Translations under genes and position numbers: made by a program | Part shown: positions 1-9,365 of the stretch, piece after piece | How positions within the stretch are numbered: the first letter of the stretch is position 1 | Layout of the letters: each line of letters starts with the position of its first letter | From: Gammaproteobacteria bacterium | GTDB lineage: Bacteria > Pseudomonadota > Gammaproteobacteria > Burkholderiales > Sulfuricellaceae | NCBI GenBank assembly: GCA_018824405.1 | Contig: JAHJGO010000022.1 | Location: forward strand, 103,910-167,909 | Direction: 5' to 3' | DNA length: 64,000 bases | Notes under the pieces: generated by a model | Told to the model about the DNA's origin: nothing | The model's database searches: none | The model's input: the letters and a program-made list of their open reading frames with translations, nothing else

Positions 1-2296
1 TGCAGGTGATGGTTAATTGGTTGGCATCGATCGTGGCAGGCTCGGCGATGGCGGCAAGAATCTTGTGCGTGATGCGTGAAATATCCTCTTCATGGGAAAC
101 GTCAGCTAGTATCACCGCGAAATCGTCCCCGCCCAGCCTCGCGACGGTATCGCCGCCGCGAACGCAGCCGCTGATGCGCTGCGCCATGAGCTGCAGCAAC
201 TGGTCGCCAATATTGTGTCCCAGGCTGTCGTTGATGACCTTGAAGTTATCGAGGTCCAATAAAATCAGTCCCAGCAGACTCTCCGTGCGCCGGGCGAAGA
301 GGATGCCCTGGGTCAGACGATCCTGGGCCAGATTGCGGTTGGGCAGCCGGGTCAGGGTGTCGTGGGAGGACTGGTAAGCCAGCTGTTCCTCATAGTGCAT
401 GCGTTCGGTCACATCGTTCTGGATGCCGATGTAGTGCGTGACTTCGCCCGCATCGTTGCGCACCGGCGAAATGTAAAGCTCGTTCCAGAACAGGCTTCCG
501 TCCTTGCGATAATTGCGCAGCAAGGCCTTGCCGTCGCGCTTCTCCCTGGCTGCGCGGCGGATATTTTCCAGCTCGGGTTGATCGGTATCCTGATTTTGCA
601 GGAAGCGGCCATTTTTCCCCAGCGCTTCTTCGGCGCTATAGCCGGTGATGCGCTCGAAAGCGGGGTTGACATACACATAGGGGAAATTGGGCTGGGTTGC
701 ATCGGTAATGGTGATGGCGTTGACGCTTGATTCGAGCGCCCTTTGCCACAGCCGGAGTTTTTCCGCTGCCGCCTTGCTGGCGGTGATGTCCTGTTTGACC
801 CCGACAAAATGGGTGGTCTCGCCCTTTTCATTGTTGACCGGGGAGAGCGTGGCTGCCTCCCAATACAGTTCGCCATTCTTCTTGCGGTTGAGCAGCTCTC
901 CGCACCAGACCTTGCCGGAGAGAATGGTGTCCCACATTTCGCGATAAGTTTCCACAGGCGTGTCGCCCGACTGCCACACGCGGGGATTCTGGCCGATGAT
1001 TTCTTCCTCCAGATAGCCGGTCAGGGTGTAGAAATAGGGGTTGACGTACTCGATCACACCATCGTGATCCGTGATGAGGATTGTGTTGGCGCTTTGTTCT
1101 ATGGCCTGGGTGAGTTTGCTTAGCTTGATTTCCGCCGCCTTGCGTCTCCTGAGGTCGTGCATGATGGTGGAGAGGAAGGTGAGCTGGCCGTCCGCCGTCT
1201 TGTGGGCGAGGATCAGCTGGGAAACCGGAATTTCCCTGCCGTCCTGGGTCAGCAGTGCGGTTTCGCCCTTCCACACTCCTTCTCGTATCGCGGTGGGAAT
1301 GCCTTCCTGCTGGACCAGAGTGGCAGCCCAGTCAGGATGATATTTGGAAATGGCCACGCCGCTCAGGTCTTCTTCAGGCGTGACGCCGATCATCTTGCGT
1401 CCCGCGCGGTTGAGGTACAGGGTCTTGCCGTCTGGCGTGGTGATGCCGACAAAATCCGGCATGGCCGCGAGAATTTCCTCGAAGCGGGAAATCTCGCCGA
1501 TGAAGTTTTCCATCTGCTCCGCGCCCTGATTGAAGCCGCGCATGAGTTCGCCGATTTCATCATAACGATGATTCTGCATCCGCACGCCGCGCTCCCCCGC
1601 GGCGAAGCGCCTCACCATGTCGGTGACCGCGACCAGCGGCGTGACGATACGCCAGCGTGCGAAGGCAACAAGGGTGATGAGAAACGCCAGGTTGAGCGCC
1701 ACCATGCCGGCAATCAGCCAGTTGATATTGCGGTGAGCCTGCTGCGCCGCTGCGGTCAGCGTGCTGACCACCTGGTCGGTGCGTTCCAGAATGGTGTCGG
1801 TTTCGCGCTTGAGGCGGGAGAGATCTGTCGGCCCCAGTGTGGCGCTGGCGGCCGGCAGGGAATTTTCCAGGGTATGCCGGAAAGTGAGCCAGCTCGCGCG
1901 CACTTCCCCGATCTGGGCGGAAAGCTCGCTACTTTCACGCAGCAGTAGGAACGGCAAATGGGCGCTTTCCTGTTCGACGCCATCGAGCCTGGCTTCAAAG
2001 CGTTGCATCAGGACCGGGATTTCGTCGTTGGTGCGTTTCTGTAAAGCGGATTCGGCGGTATAAAAGGCCAGTCGCTGGCTCAGGTAACGCAGTTTGCCGC
2101 TGTCATTGACCAGGCGGGACGCATCTGCAACGCCGGTGTACAGTTTATCCACCACCATCAGGCTGGCGGCGGTCAGGAGGAAAAAAGCCAGAAAAATCGC
2201 CGCCAGTTTCTGCCCGACCGTGAGCCTCACCAATGGGGCGGGCGTGGGTTCGATGCTGGCGGACTGGCTGGGTGGCGGCATGTTTTTTCTTGTCAT
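1..2296 (-). CDS. Membrane PAS-PAS-PAS-GGDEF sensor (partial, C-terminus off window)
   Basis: Probable diguanylate cyclase that couples an envelope signal to c-di-GMP synthesis. Reading from ATG at 2296 the frame stays open to base 1 (at least 765 residues). Visible in order: a membrane segment at about 31-49; a PilJ/NarX-like sensor whose 61-75 stretch (RLVNDSGKLRYLSQR) resembles the P-box; a second membrane segment near 190-212; HAMP; three PAS domains (about 265-380, 390-505, 510-625); and a GGDEF domain. The active loop reads GGDDF at 722-726. An RGGD inhibitory-site motif sits five residues before it. The end of GGDEF and any EAL domain lie beyond the left edge. A second in-frame ATG lies at 2281. 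Ligand unknown. Confidence 0.85.
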   Translation of the reverse strand, partial: MTRKNMPPPSQSASIEPTPAPLVRLTVGQKLAAIFLAFFLLTAASLMVVDKLYTGVADASRLVNDSGKLRYLSQRLAFYTAESALQKRTNDEIPVLMQRFEARLDGVEQESAHLPFLLLRESSELSAQIGEVRASWLTFRHTLENSLPAASATLGPTDLSRLKRETDTILERTDQVVSTLTAAAQQAHRNINWLIAGMVALNLAFLITLVAFARWRIVTPLVAVTDMVRRFAAGERGVRMQNHRYDEIGELMRGFNQGAEQMENFIGEISRFEEILAAMPDFVGITTPDGKTLYLNRAGRKMIGVTPEEDLSGVAISKYHPDWAATLVQQEGIPTAIREGVWKGETALLTQDGREIPVSQLILAHKTADGQLTFLSTIMHDLRRRKAAEIKLSKLTQAIEQSANTILITDHDGVIEYVNPYFYTLTGYLEEEIIGQNPRVWQSGDTPVETYREMWDTILSGKVWCGELLNRKKNGELYWEAATLSPVNNEKGETTHFVGVKQDITASKAAAEKLRLWQRALESSVNAITITDATQPNFPYVYVNPAFERITGYSAEEALGKNGRFLQNQDTDQPELENIRRAAREKRDGKALLRNYRKDGSLFWNELYISPVRNDAGEVTHYIGIQNDVTERMHYEEQLAYQSSHDTLTRLPNRNLAQDRLTQGILFARRTESLLGLILLDLDNFKVINDSLGHNIGDQLLQLMAQRISGCVRGGDTVARLGGDDFAVILADVSHEEDISRITHKILAAIAEPATIDANQLTITC

Positions 2297-2375
2297 TTTG
2301 GCGGGCAGTGGTGCAGGCAAGACTTGAAACTCGGTTAGCCAAGTCCGGAACCCGCCCGCCAGATCGTTGTGAAAT

Positions 2376-2384
2376 TGCTATAAT
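2376..2384 (+). promoter_or_regulatory. Extended -10 promoter candidate for the ABC-F gene
   Basis: TGCTATAAT is a perfect extended -10 (TGn-TATAAT) 31 bases before the TTG start at 2415. No convincing -35 is seen at the right distance, as is common for extended -10 promoters. Prediction only. Confidence 0.45.
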
Positions 2385-2414
2385 AAGCACATTTTTCCGC
2401 AAACGGGCCATAAA

Positions 2415-4022
2415 TTGATTTCCACCGCCAACATCACCATGCAGTTCGGGGCCAAGCCCCTGTTCGAGAATGTTTCCGTCAAGTTCGGCGAGGGTAACCG
2501 CTATGGCCTGATCGGCGCCAACGGCTGCGGCAAATCCACTTTCATGAAAATCCTCGGCGGCGACCTGGAGCCTTCCGGGGGCAATGTTTCCATCGACCAG
2601 GGCGAGCGCCTGGGCAAGTTGCGCCAGGATCAGTTCGCCTATGAGGACAGGGTGGTGCTGGATGTGGTGATGATGGGCAATGCCGAGCTGTGGGCCGTGA
2701 AAGAGGAAAAGGACGCCATCTACGCCAATCTGGACGCTACCGAAGACGACTATATGCGCGCGGCCGAGCTGGAAGTCCTTTTCGGCGAACTGGATGGCTA
2801 CACCGCCGAATCCCGTGCCGGTGAGCTGTTGCTCGGCGTGGGTATTTCGGTGGAACAGCACAGCGGGCTGATGAAGGAAGTGGCGCCCGGCTTCAAGCTG
2901 CGCGTGCTGCTGGCGCAGGCGCTGTTCTCCGATCCGGACATCCTGCTGCTGGACGAACCGACCAACAACCTGGATATCAACACCATCCGCTGGCTGGAAG
3001 ACGTGATCAATGCCCGTTCCAGCACCATGATCATCATTTCCCACGATCGCCACTTCCTCAACAGCGTGTGCACCCACATGGCCGATCTGGATTACAGCAC
3101 CATCCGCATCTACCCCGGCAATTACGACGAATACATGATTGCCGCGACCCAGGCGCGCCAGCGGATGCTGACGGACAACGCCAAGAAGAAAGAGCAGATC
3201 GCCGAGCTGAATGCTTTCGTCGCACGCTTCTCCGCAAACGCTTCCAAGGCGCGCCAGGCCACCAGCCGCGCCCGGCAGGCGGACAAGATCAAGGACAGCG
3301 TGGTCGACGTCAAACCCTCCAGCCGCCAGAGTCCATACATCCGTTTTGAAACCGACGACCGGGAAAAACTGCATCGCAAGGCGGTGGAGTTGCTGGAAGT
3401 CGCCAAAGGCTACGACAAGGTGCTGTTCCACAGTTTCAGCCTGTTGCTCGATGCCGGCCAGCGCCTCGCCATCATCGGCCCCAACGGCGCCGGCAAAACC
3501 ACCCTGCTAAAAACCCTGGTAGGCGAGATCGAGCCGGACCAGGGCGAGGTGAAATGGGCGGACAAGGCCAAGATCGGCTACTTTGCCCAGGATCACCATG
3601 CCGAATTCGAGCATGACATGACCCTGTTCGAATGGATGGAGCGGCACGGACGCAAGAGCGACGACGACCAGATTATCCGCGCCACGCTGGGCCGCCTGCT
3701 GTTTACCGGCGACGATTCGAAAAAATCGGTGCGCGTGCTCTCCGGTGGCGAGAAGGGACGGATGCTGTACGGCAAACTGCTGCTCGAACGCCCCAACGTG
3801 CTGGTGATGGACGAGCCCACCAACCACATGGATATGGAGTCGATCGAGGCGCTCAACATGGCGCTGGAACAGTACAAGGGCACGCTGATTTTCGTCAGCC
3901 ACGACCGCCAGTTCGTCTCTTCCCTCGCCACGCAGATCATCGAGCTGGATGGCAATGGCGGCTTCCGTCACCACATCGGCAATTACGAGGATTACCTCAT
4001 GAGCCAGGGCATCGCATCCTGA
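2415..4022 (+). CDS. ybiT: ABC-F family ATPase, YbiT type
   Basis: Cytosolic ABC-F protein of 535 residues. The family acts on the ribosome (translation factors related to EttA) and is not a transporter. Two nucleotide-binding domains are seen: Walker [10 protein letters not shown] near 34-42 and GPNGAGKTT near 355, Walker [10 protein letters not shown] and LVMDEPTNH. The second signature is a normal LSGGEKGR. The first is replaced by VAPGFKLR, as is typical of YbiT. A charged helical linker (about 240-300) separates the domains, and there are no membrane segments. The TTG start is chosen because homologues begin a few residues before the MQFG motif. The stop overlaps the next start (TGATG), suggesting translational coupling. 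Confidence 0.93.
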   Translation: MISTANITMQFGAKPLFENVSVKFGEGNRYGLIGANGCGKSTFMKILGGDLEPSGGNVSIDQGERLGKLRQDQFAYEDRVVLDVVMMGNAELWAVKEEKDAIYANLDATEDDYMRAAELEVLFGELDGYTAESRAGELLLGVGISVEQHSGLMKEVAPGFKLRVLLAQALFSDPDILLLDEPTNNLDINTIRWLEDVINARSSTMIIISHDRHFLNSVCTHMADLDYSTIRIYPGNYDEYMIAATQARQRMLTDNAKKKEQIAELNAFVARFSANASKARQATSRARQADKIKDSVVDVKPSSRQSPYIRFETDDREKLHRKAVELLEVAKGYDKVLFHSFSLLLDAGQRLAIIGPNGAGKTTLLKTLVGEIEPDQGEVKWADKAKIGYFAQDHHAEFEHDMTLFEWMERHGRKSDDDQIIRATLGRLLFTGDDSKKSVRVLSGGEKGRMLYGKLLLERPNVLVMDEPTNHMDMESIEALNMALEQYKGTLIFVSHDRQFVSSLATQIIELDGNGGFRHHIGNYEDYLMSQGIAS

Positions 4023-4789
4023 TGGAAAAAACCATCATCATCATTGGCCTGGGTCAGCTCGGTCGTGTCTTTGCCGGGGGGTTCCTGCGTGCCGGTTTCA
4101 CGGTTGTGCCGGTGAACCGCGACGACGACATGGACATTGCCGCAGCGCGCCATCCCCAGCCAGCCCTGGTGCTGGTGGCGGTCGGCGAGGCGGATCTGCA
4201 TACGGTTCTGGCTGCCCTGCCGCCAAACTGGAAAACCTGCATCGGCCTGATCCAGAACGAATTGCTGCCACGCGACTGGGCGCAGCACGGTATCGCCAAC
4301 CCTACCGTGATCCCGGTATGGTTCGAAAAGAAAAAAGGTAGCGATGCCAAGCCGCTGATTCCTTCGCCGGTATTTGGCCCGGCGACAGACGTTGTGCTGG
4401 CCGCCTTGAAGGCCATCGATATCCCCTGCCGTGAAATTCCGTCCGCGCAGGATCTGGCTTACGAGCTGGTGCGCAAGAATGTGTATATTCTCACCACCAA
4501 TATCGCCGGCCTCCGAACCGGTGGCAACGTGGGCGACTTATGGCAGCAGCGGCGTGATTTTGCGCGCAGCGTGGTGCAGGAAGTGATCCAGATTCAGGAC
4601 TGGCTGACGCGGCAGAAGAATGATCCGGTGCGCCTGATCGAGGGCATGGCAGAGGCTATCGAAGCCGATCCGGCGCATATGTGCACCGGCCGCAGCGCGC
4701 CCGCCCGCCTGGCTCGGGCTTTGCAGCATGCGGACGAGGCGAAGCTGGCTGTGCCCATCCTGCGCGAAATCCAGCAAATTAAAGCCTAG
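4022..4789 (+). CDS. NAD(P)-binding dehydrogenase-like protein
   Basis: A 255-residue soluble protein. The N-terminus [17 protein letters not shown] carries a GxGxxG Rossmann motif (residues 9-14), followed by a GFTVVPVNRD strand typical of an NADP-preferring fold. It resembles the N-domain of ketopantoate reductase/6-phosphogluconate dehydrogenase-type enzymes, but I cannot name a substrate. The ATG overlaps the stop of the ABC-F gene by one base, so the two form an operon. The frame extends upstream inside the ABC-F gene, but that part is a shadow. Confidence 0.75.
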   Translation: MEKTIIIIGLGQLGRVFAGGFLRAGFTVVPVNRDDDMDIAAARHPQPALVLVAVGEADLHTVLAALPPNWKTCIGLIQNELLPRDWAQHGIANPTVIPVWFEKKKGSDAKPLIPSPVFGPATDVVLAALKAIDIPCREIPSAQDLAYELVRKNVYILTTNIAGLRTGGNVGDLWQQRRDFARSVVQEVIQIQDWLTRQKNDPVRLIEGMAEAIEADPAHMCTGRSAPARLARALQHADEAKLAVPILREIQQIKA

Positions 4790-4830
4790 AAGCCCGACAA
4801 GCTTTAAATTCGCAGCGCCAGGACTAAACA

Positions 4831-4980
4831 CAAGGTTCCGCAAGCGGGCGAAGTCGCGTGTTGCAATACGTTGCAACAGTTCCTTGCGCTTGCTGTCCAG
4901 AGTGAAGGGACAGTCCCTTTTTCGGGTGGAACCGGCGTTTAACTTGCTCTGAAATACAGATGCACGCGCTCCGGCGGGCC
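4831..4980 (-). pseudogene. Decayed duplicate of the 3' end of the 7619-8290 gene
   Basis: On the minus strand this stretch aligns base by base with 7641-7790, the last ~50 codons of the conserved gene at 7619-8290. Frame one gives SEQVKRRFHPKKGLSLHS (compare SEQIEHLLYPEKGLVLTL). After one extra base near 4905 a second frame gives TLDSKRKELLQRIATRDF (compare TLDEKGKEILQYVAPRHF). It is therefore frameshifted, has no start of its own and is a relic. It occupies most of the 357-base gap between 4790 and 5146; I see no other gene there. Confidence 0.7.
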
Positions 4981-5146
4981 GGAGCGGTTGCCGCCATTGT
5001 GTCGTCAATTACGAAATTGATCCTCTGAGCCAATTCTGAAAACAAATTTTTTGGTCAGTTAACGGCTTTCTTCATAACTTTTCTCTTGCTGGTGCCGAGT
5101 TGGCGGGGCAGAATGCAAGCGTTTCCCCATTCACTCCGGTTAGGCG

Positions 5147-7600
5147 ATGAAAAACCTGTTGCGCCCCGCCGTGCTTCTTCTTAATCGGCTCAGTTACCCC
5201 CACAAACTGGCGTTCATCGGGTTTGTTTTCTTTCTTCCTTTTGTCGTTGCCGGATACTTGATGGTGTCCGAGACCGGTGACGGCATTGCATTTGCCGAGC
5301 GGGAGTTGTCAGGACTCCAGTCGGTTCGTCCCTTGAAAAAATTGATGCGCATTGCCCAGGAACACCGTGGCACGGCCCAACTGGCGCTGCATGGCGACCA
5401 GGATGCGCCGCAACGCCTCGAGCAGCTGGAACAGATGGCTGGCGAGGTGATTCAGGAACTGGATGCCTACGATGCAAAATTCGGCAAGACAATGAAGAGT
5501 TCGGAGGAATGGAGCCAGCTCAAATCGAGATGGGATGAGCTGGCCAGGAAAGCCGTCGCGGTCAGCGCGGAAGAAAGCTTCAGTCTGCACAACGCGTTTG
5601 TCGAATGTCTGCAGAATTTGATGTCGCATATTTCCGATGCTTCCGGGTTGTCGCTGGATCCTGCGCTTGACACGCATTACCTTGTTTTTGCCGTGACCTA
5701 TCCGCTCAATCAGTGGACGGAAATCCTCGGACAGGCACGCGCACTATCCTCCATCGTGGCCCAGAAGCAAGTCCTGACCCTGGGCGAGCGCCATCAGTTG
5801 TCCAAGCTGGTGGGGGAAAGCCAGAGAGTTGCCGCCAAGGTAAATGCCGATCTGGAGACTGCGCTTACCCTGACGCCGGAACTCAGGAAACGCATGGACG
5901 GCCCCCTGAAAAAAACCAAGTCGGTCGTGGATGTTTTTCTCGCCAGCGCGGAAGAACTTCTGTTGCATCCGAATGGCATCAAGCAAAATGGCCAGTCGAT
6001 GTTCCGCCAGGGCACGCTGGCTGTCGATGCCGTCTACAACCTGTGCGAGGCCACCCTGCCTGCGCTTCAGGGCGCAATAAAGGCGCGTTCCGACCGGCTG
6101 GTGGCGAAAAGATACTGGCTTCTGGCCGTTGGCGCCGTGGCGGTGCTGCTGGCGGCTTACTTGTTCCTTGCCTTCACCAGTGCGCTGATCCAGCAGCTGG
6201 ATGCGCTGCGGCGCGGCGCACGGGCAGTGGTTGAAGGAGATCTGCGCACTCAGGTGATACAGGACAGCCATGACGAAATGGCAACCATTGCCTACTTCTT
6301 CAACTGCATGGTGGACTCCCTGCGCTACCAGATGGCCAAAGTGACGCAGGGAGAAGCTGCACTGCGCAAGTCGGAAGAAAAATACCGTGCGCTGATGGGC
6401 CAGGCGAACGATGCCTTGCTGGTGGCCGGTCTGGAAGGCAGGTTGCTGGACGCCAACCGGTCGGCGGAGAAGATGTTGGGATACAGCAAGGATGAATTGT
6501 TGCAATTAAATGCTCTGGATTTGCACCCGGAGGATGAGTGGGACCGGGTCAAGGAAAGCTTCCAGCTTTTGCGGGGCGGCGGCTTCGTCAATTCGGAATT
6601 CCAGATGCGACGCAAGGATGGAACGGTGATCTCGGTCGACGCCACCGGCGCTCGGGTGGAATATGAAGACGGGATGCTGGTCGTCGCCATTTTCCGCGAT
6701 ATCAGCGAGCGCAAGCGTGCCGAGGAACAATTGCGCCTTGCCGCCACGGTTTTTGAAGGGACAGCCGAGGGCATCATGATTACCGATGCTGCCGGGGTCA
6801 TCGTTTCGGTGAACCGGGCTTTCAGCGAACTGACTGGCTATGACTCGATAGAAGCGATAGGGAAAACGCCCGCGCTACTTAAATCCGGGCGCCATCTTGC
6901 CAGTTTCTACCGGGAAATGTGGCAAGAATCTCTTGCCACCGGATCATGGCAGGGGGAGATGTGGGACCGGCGCAAGGATGGTGCGCTGTTTCCCGCTTGG
7001 CTGACTATCAGCGTGGTACGAAATGGGGATGGCACACCCAGGTATTTCGTCGGTATCTTCAGCGATATTTCTCTGATCAAGGAGTCGCAGCGGCGCATCG
7101 AATACCTGGCCAACTTCGATGCCCTGACCGGCTTGCCCAACCGCAATCTGTTCCATGACCGGCTGAAGCATGCCATTGCCCGCGTGGCCAGGCAGGGGGA
7201 TGGGTTCGCGCTGATGTTCATCGATCTGGACAATTTCAAGGCTGTCAACGATTCCCTTGGCCACGACGCAGGAGATCTGCTGTTGCAGGAGGCTGCCCGA
7301 CGGCTGGAAAAATGCATTCGTGATGGCGACACGGTAGCCCGACTTGGCGGCGACGAGTTCACGGTATTGCTGGAAACCAGCGATGGGGCCGCTGTGGCGA
7401 GAACTGCGCAACGCATCGTGGAGGTGCTGGCCGAGACTTTCATCCTGCAGGGAAGCGAAATTCATGTTACCTGCAGCATCGGCATCAGCATGCACCCGGA
7501 GGACGGTGAGGATGACCAAACCCTGATGAAAAATGCCGACATAGCCATGTATCGCGCGAAGCAGCGGGGGAAAAACAGTTTCCAGTTTTTTGGAGATTAA
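5147..7600 (+). CDS. Membrane PAS-PAS-GGDEF diguanylate cyclase
   Basis: An 817-residue sensor predicted to make c-di-GMP from GTP. Order: membrane segment near 20-40, a large helical periplasmic region (about 45-320) of unknown ligand, second membrane segment 322-344, HAMP (350-400), PAS 1 (about 410-525), PAS 2 (530-650) and GGDEF (652-815). The active loop is a canonical GGDEF at 734-738. An RDGD product-inhibition site stands five residues upstream, so feedback control is likely. No EAL domain follows. It is paralogous in layout to the sensor at the left edge. The promoter is not clear in the gap before it. Confidence 0.93.
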   Translation: MKNLLRPAVLLLNRLSYPHKLAFIGFVFFLPFVVAGYLMVSETGDGIAFAERELSGLQSVRPLKKLMRIAQEHRGTAQLALHGDQDAPQRLEQLEQMAGEVIQELDAYDAKFGKTMKSSEEWSQLKSRWDELARKAVAVSAEESFSLHNAFVECLQNLMSHISDASGLSLDPALDTHYLVFAVTYPLNQWTEILGQARALSSIVAQKQVLTLGERHQLSKLVGESQRVAAKVNADLETALTLTPELRKRMDGPLKKTKSVVDVFLASAEELLLHPNGIKQNGQSMFRQGTLAVDAVYNLCEATLPALQGAIKARSDRLVAKRYWLLAVGAVAVLLAAYLFLAFTSALIQQLDALRRGARAVVEGDLRTQVIQDSHDEMATIAYFFNCMVDSLRYQMAKVTQGEAALRKSEEKYRALMGQANDALLVAGLEGRLLDANRSAEKMLGYSKDELLQLNALDLHPEDEWDRVKESFQLLRGGGFVNSEFQMRRKDGTVISVDATGARVEYEDGMLVVAIFRDISERKRAEEQLRLAATVFEGTAEGIMITDAAGVIVSVNRAFSELTGYDSIEAIGKTPALLKSGRHLASFYREMWQESLATGSWQGEMWDRRKDGALFPAWLTISVVRNGDGTPRYFVGIFSDISLIKESQRRIEYLANFDALTGLPNRNLFHDRLKHAIARVARQGDGFALMFIDLDNFKAVNDSLGHDAGDLLLQEAARRLEKCIRDGDTVARLGGDEFTVLLETSDGAAVARTAQRIVEVLAETFILQGSEIHVTCSIGISMHPEDGEDDQTLMKNADIAMYRAKQRGKNSFQFFGD

Positions 7601-7618
7601 TATTGAACGGATGCCTGC

Positions 7619-8290
7619 CTATTCTGGCATTTTGTTAAGCAGGGGTTCCCGTAGCCGTGCGAAGTGACGCGGTGCGACATATTGCAGGATTTCCTTGCCT
7701 TTCTCATCCAGTGTGAGAACCAGGCCCTTTTCCGGGTAAAGCAGGTGTTCAATTTGCTCTGATGCGCGGATGCGTTCACCCGGCTGGCCGAAGCGTCCAA
7801 GAGCTGTTTCTTCATCCAGATTGGCAGAGGGGATGAAGGTGATGCTTGCGACAGGGGTGTTGAATGCAAGGGTCAGATCCTCCGGGCCGAGGGTAAATTT
7901 CCGCGCACTGCTTTCAGTTATTCTGCTTTTTCCAGCATGTTCACGCATGCGCTCCACCGTTTCCTTGCCCAGTTCTGCGACCAGAACCATTTTGCCGGTG
8001 AGTACACCCGCGGTGGCGCTGCTGTAGTACGCTTCCAGCGCGCCTGCTTCTCCCCGCTGGGCGATCACCGCAACTTCCATGTCGGGACCGAAATGTTCGC
8101 GCGCTTCGCCAAGCGTGCTGCGTGATAGCGTCAGGCCGAAGACCTTCGAATTGCCATCCGGCAGTATCTCGATTTGCCACGGCAGCCCGGAAACCTGCTG
8201 TGCTTCGTGAGACTGGTTCCCGGGGCGCAGCAGCATGGCTGCGATGACAACTGCGGCAAGCAGTAGTGGAATCAGGATGGTCTTTTTCAA
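7619..8290 (-). CDS. Conserved hypothetical membrane-anchored protein
   Basis: 223 residues. The N-terminus MKKTILIPLLLAAVVIAAML is a single uncleaved signal anchor, so the bulk of the protein should be periplasmic. No catalytic motif is recognised. The C-terminus (SEQIEHLLYPEKG, HFARLREPLL) is the part duplicated as a pseudogene at 4831-4980. The start has a 21-base gap to the stop of the next upstream gene, so both are probably co-transcribed. Function unknown. Confidence 0.75.
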   Translation of the reverse strand: MKKTILIPLLLAAVVIAAMLLRPGNQSHEAQQVSGLPWQIEILPDGNSKVFGLTLSRSTLGEAREHFGPDMEVAVIAQRGEAGALEAYYSSATAGVLTGKMVLVAELGKETVERMREHAGKSRITESSARKFTLGPEDLTLAFNTPVASITFIPSANLDEETALGRFGQPGERIRASEQIEHLLYPEKGLVLTLDEKGKEILQYVAPRHFARLREPLLNKMPE

Positions 8291-8311
8291 AGCTGCAAAA
8301 CCCTGGAACGG

Positions 8312-8629
8312 CTATACGCGGGTGAGATGGGCTGAGTAGGCGGTTCCGCTGCCGATGATTTCGAACAGGCGGTCAATGTTGGGATGCTTGCCGGGATTCT
8401 GGCGCGCGTCGCCGGTATGCTCTGCGTAAAGTGCCAGGCCTTCATGCGCCGCTTCTGCATTGATGCTGCCCCATTTTTCAGCAAGGTGGCGATACACTCG
8501 AAGGGAACCCTGGCTGCCGGGTTTGTTTTCAATCACGGCGGCGGAATTGCCTGCGGCATCGAATAGCTCAAGTTTGGAAAACTCGGCCACGTCGGCCAGT
8601 TGCGCCAGATTTTCCGCGAAATTTCCCAA
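8312..8629 (-). CDS. Small conserved protein, DUF2322-like
   Basis: 105 residues, soluble, acidic, no signal peptide. Segments such as NKPGSQGSLRVYRHLAEKWG and GDARQNPGKHPNIDRLFEII look like the small conserved proteobacterial family I recall as DUF2322. That assignment is from memory and unverified. No enzymatic motif. It lies directly upstream of the 7619-8290 gene on the same strand. Confidence 0.7.
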   Translation of the reverse strand: MGNFAENLAQLADVAEFSKLELFDAAGNSAAVIENKPGSQGSLRVYRHLAEKWGSINAEAAHEGLALYAEHTGDARQNPGKHPNIDRLFEIIGSGTAYSAHLTRV

Positions 8630-8651
8630 GATTTATATCTCCAGAAGTGGC

Positions 8652-8726
8652 GTCATTGCGAGCGCAGCGAAGCAATCTCACTGTCATGCATGAAAAACAG
8701 GATTGCTTCGCTGCGCTCGCAATGAC
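8652..8726. repeat. Perfect 26-bp inverted repeat (REP/MITE-like hairpin)
   Basis: Arms at 8652-8677 and 8701-8726 are perfect reverse complements around a 23-base loop. The arm begins GTCATTGCGAGCGCAGCGAA, a motif I recognise as a widespread dispersed bacterial repeat. It lies between coq7 and the DUF2322-like gene, both minus strand, and could act as an mRNA-stabilising or attenuating hairpin. Confidence 0.85.
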
Positions 8727-8732
8727 CGGTGT

Positions 8733-9365
8733 TCAAACCCAGTAAGTCGCTTTAGTCATGATTTTGGAAGACAGTCTCATTGCTGTTTTTACCGGCAGCG
8801 GCAATTCCGCCCCGCCGTGTTCCAGCGCGGTGGTGGCATGCTGGATTTCATCGCTTTTCATCTGCTCCAGAATGGCGCGGCTTTTTTCATCCTGCTGCGG
8901 CAGGCGGCCAAGATGGCTGTCCAGGTGCTGTTCCACCTGGCGCTCGGTTTCTGCCAGAAAGCCCAGGTTCCACTTGTCTCCCAGTGAGCCGGCCAGTGCA
9001 CCAAGGGCGAGCGAACCGGTGTACCACAGCGGGTTGAGCAGGCTGGTGCGCCCGCCCAGTTCGGTGATGCGCGTTTCGGTCCAGTTGAGGTGCTCGGTTT
9101 CTTCCCACGCGGCTTGTTCCAGCGCGGCTTTCACCTCCTGGTTGCGGGCGGTCAGCGCCTGTCCCTGATACAGGGCCTGGGCGCAGATTTCGCCGCTGTG
9201 GTTGACGCGCATGAGCGATGCGGCATGACGTTTTTCTTCCGAACTCAGTTCCGCATCCGGAATGTCCTTGCCAGGCAGCGGACGCAGGGTAGGCGCATGG
9301 GCGAACAGGGTGCGCAGTCCCTTGTCGAATTCGGTAATGACTTTGTCCAGATCAAGCATTTTCAT
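8733..9365 (-). CDS. coq7: Coq7-type demethoxyubiquinone hydroxylase
   Basis: Di-iron monooxygenase of ubiquinone biosynthesis, hydroxylating the demethoxy-quinone ring near the end of the pathway; membrane-associated. 210 residues. The carboxylate-bridged di-iron ligands are visible as the E in VNHSGEI, the ExxH in EETEH, and a second ExxH in DEIQH. A central hydrophobic stretch (SLALGALAG) fits interfacial membrane binding. Start at 9365 (MKMLD); an alternative ATG is at 9359. The start overlaps the 3' end of glcF by 14 bases, suggesting co-transcription. Confidence 0.93.
   Translation of the reverse strand: MKMLDLDKVITEFDKGLRTLFAHAPTLRPLPGKDIPDAELSSEEKRHAASLMRVNHSGEICAQALYQGQALTARNQEVKAALEQAAWEETEHLNWTETRITELGGRTSLLNPLWYTGSLALGALAGSLGDKWNLGFLAETERQVEQHLDSHLGRLPQQDEKSRAILEQMKSDEIQHATTALEHGGAELPLPVKTAMRLSSKIMTKATYWV

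Noticed and set aside
4538..5008. Minus-strand frame overlapping the dehydrogenase gene
   Set aside because: Its informative part is only the decayed duplicate; the rest is antisense to a real gene.
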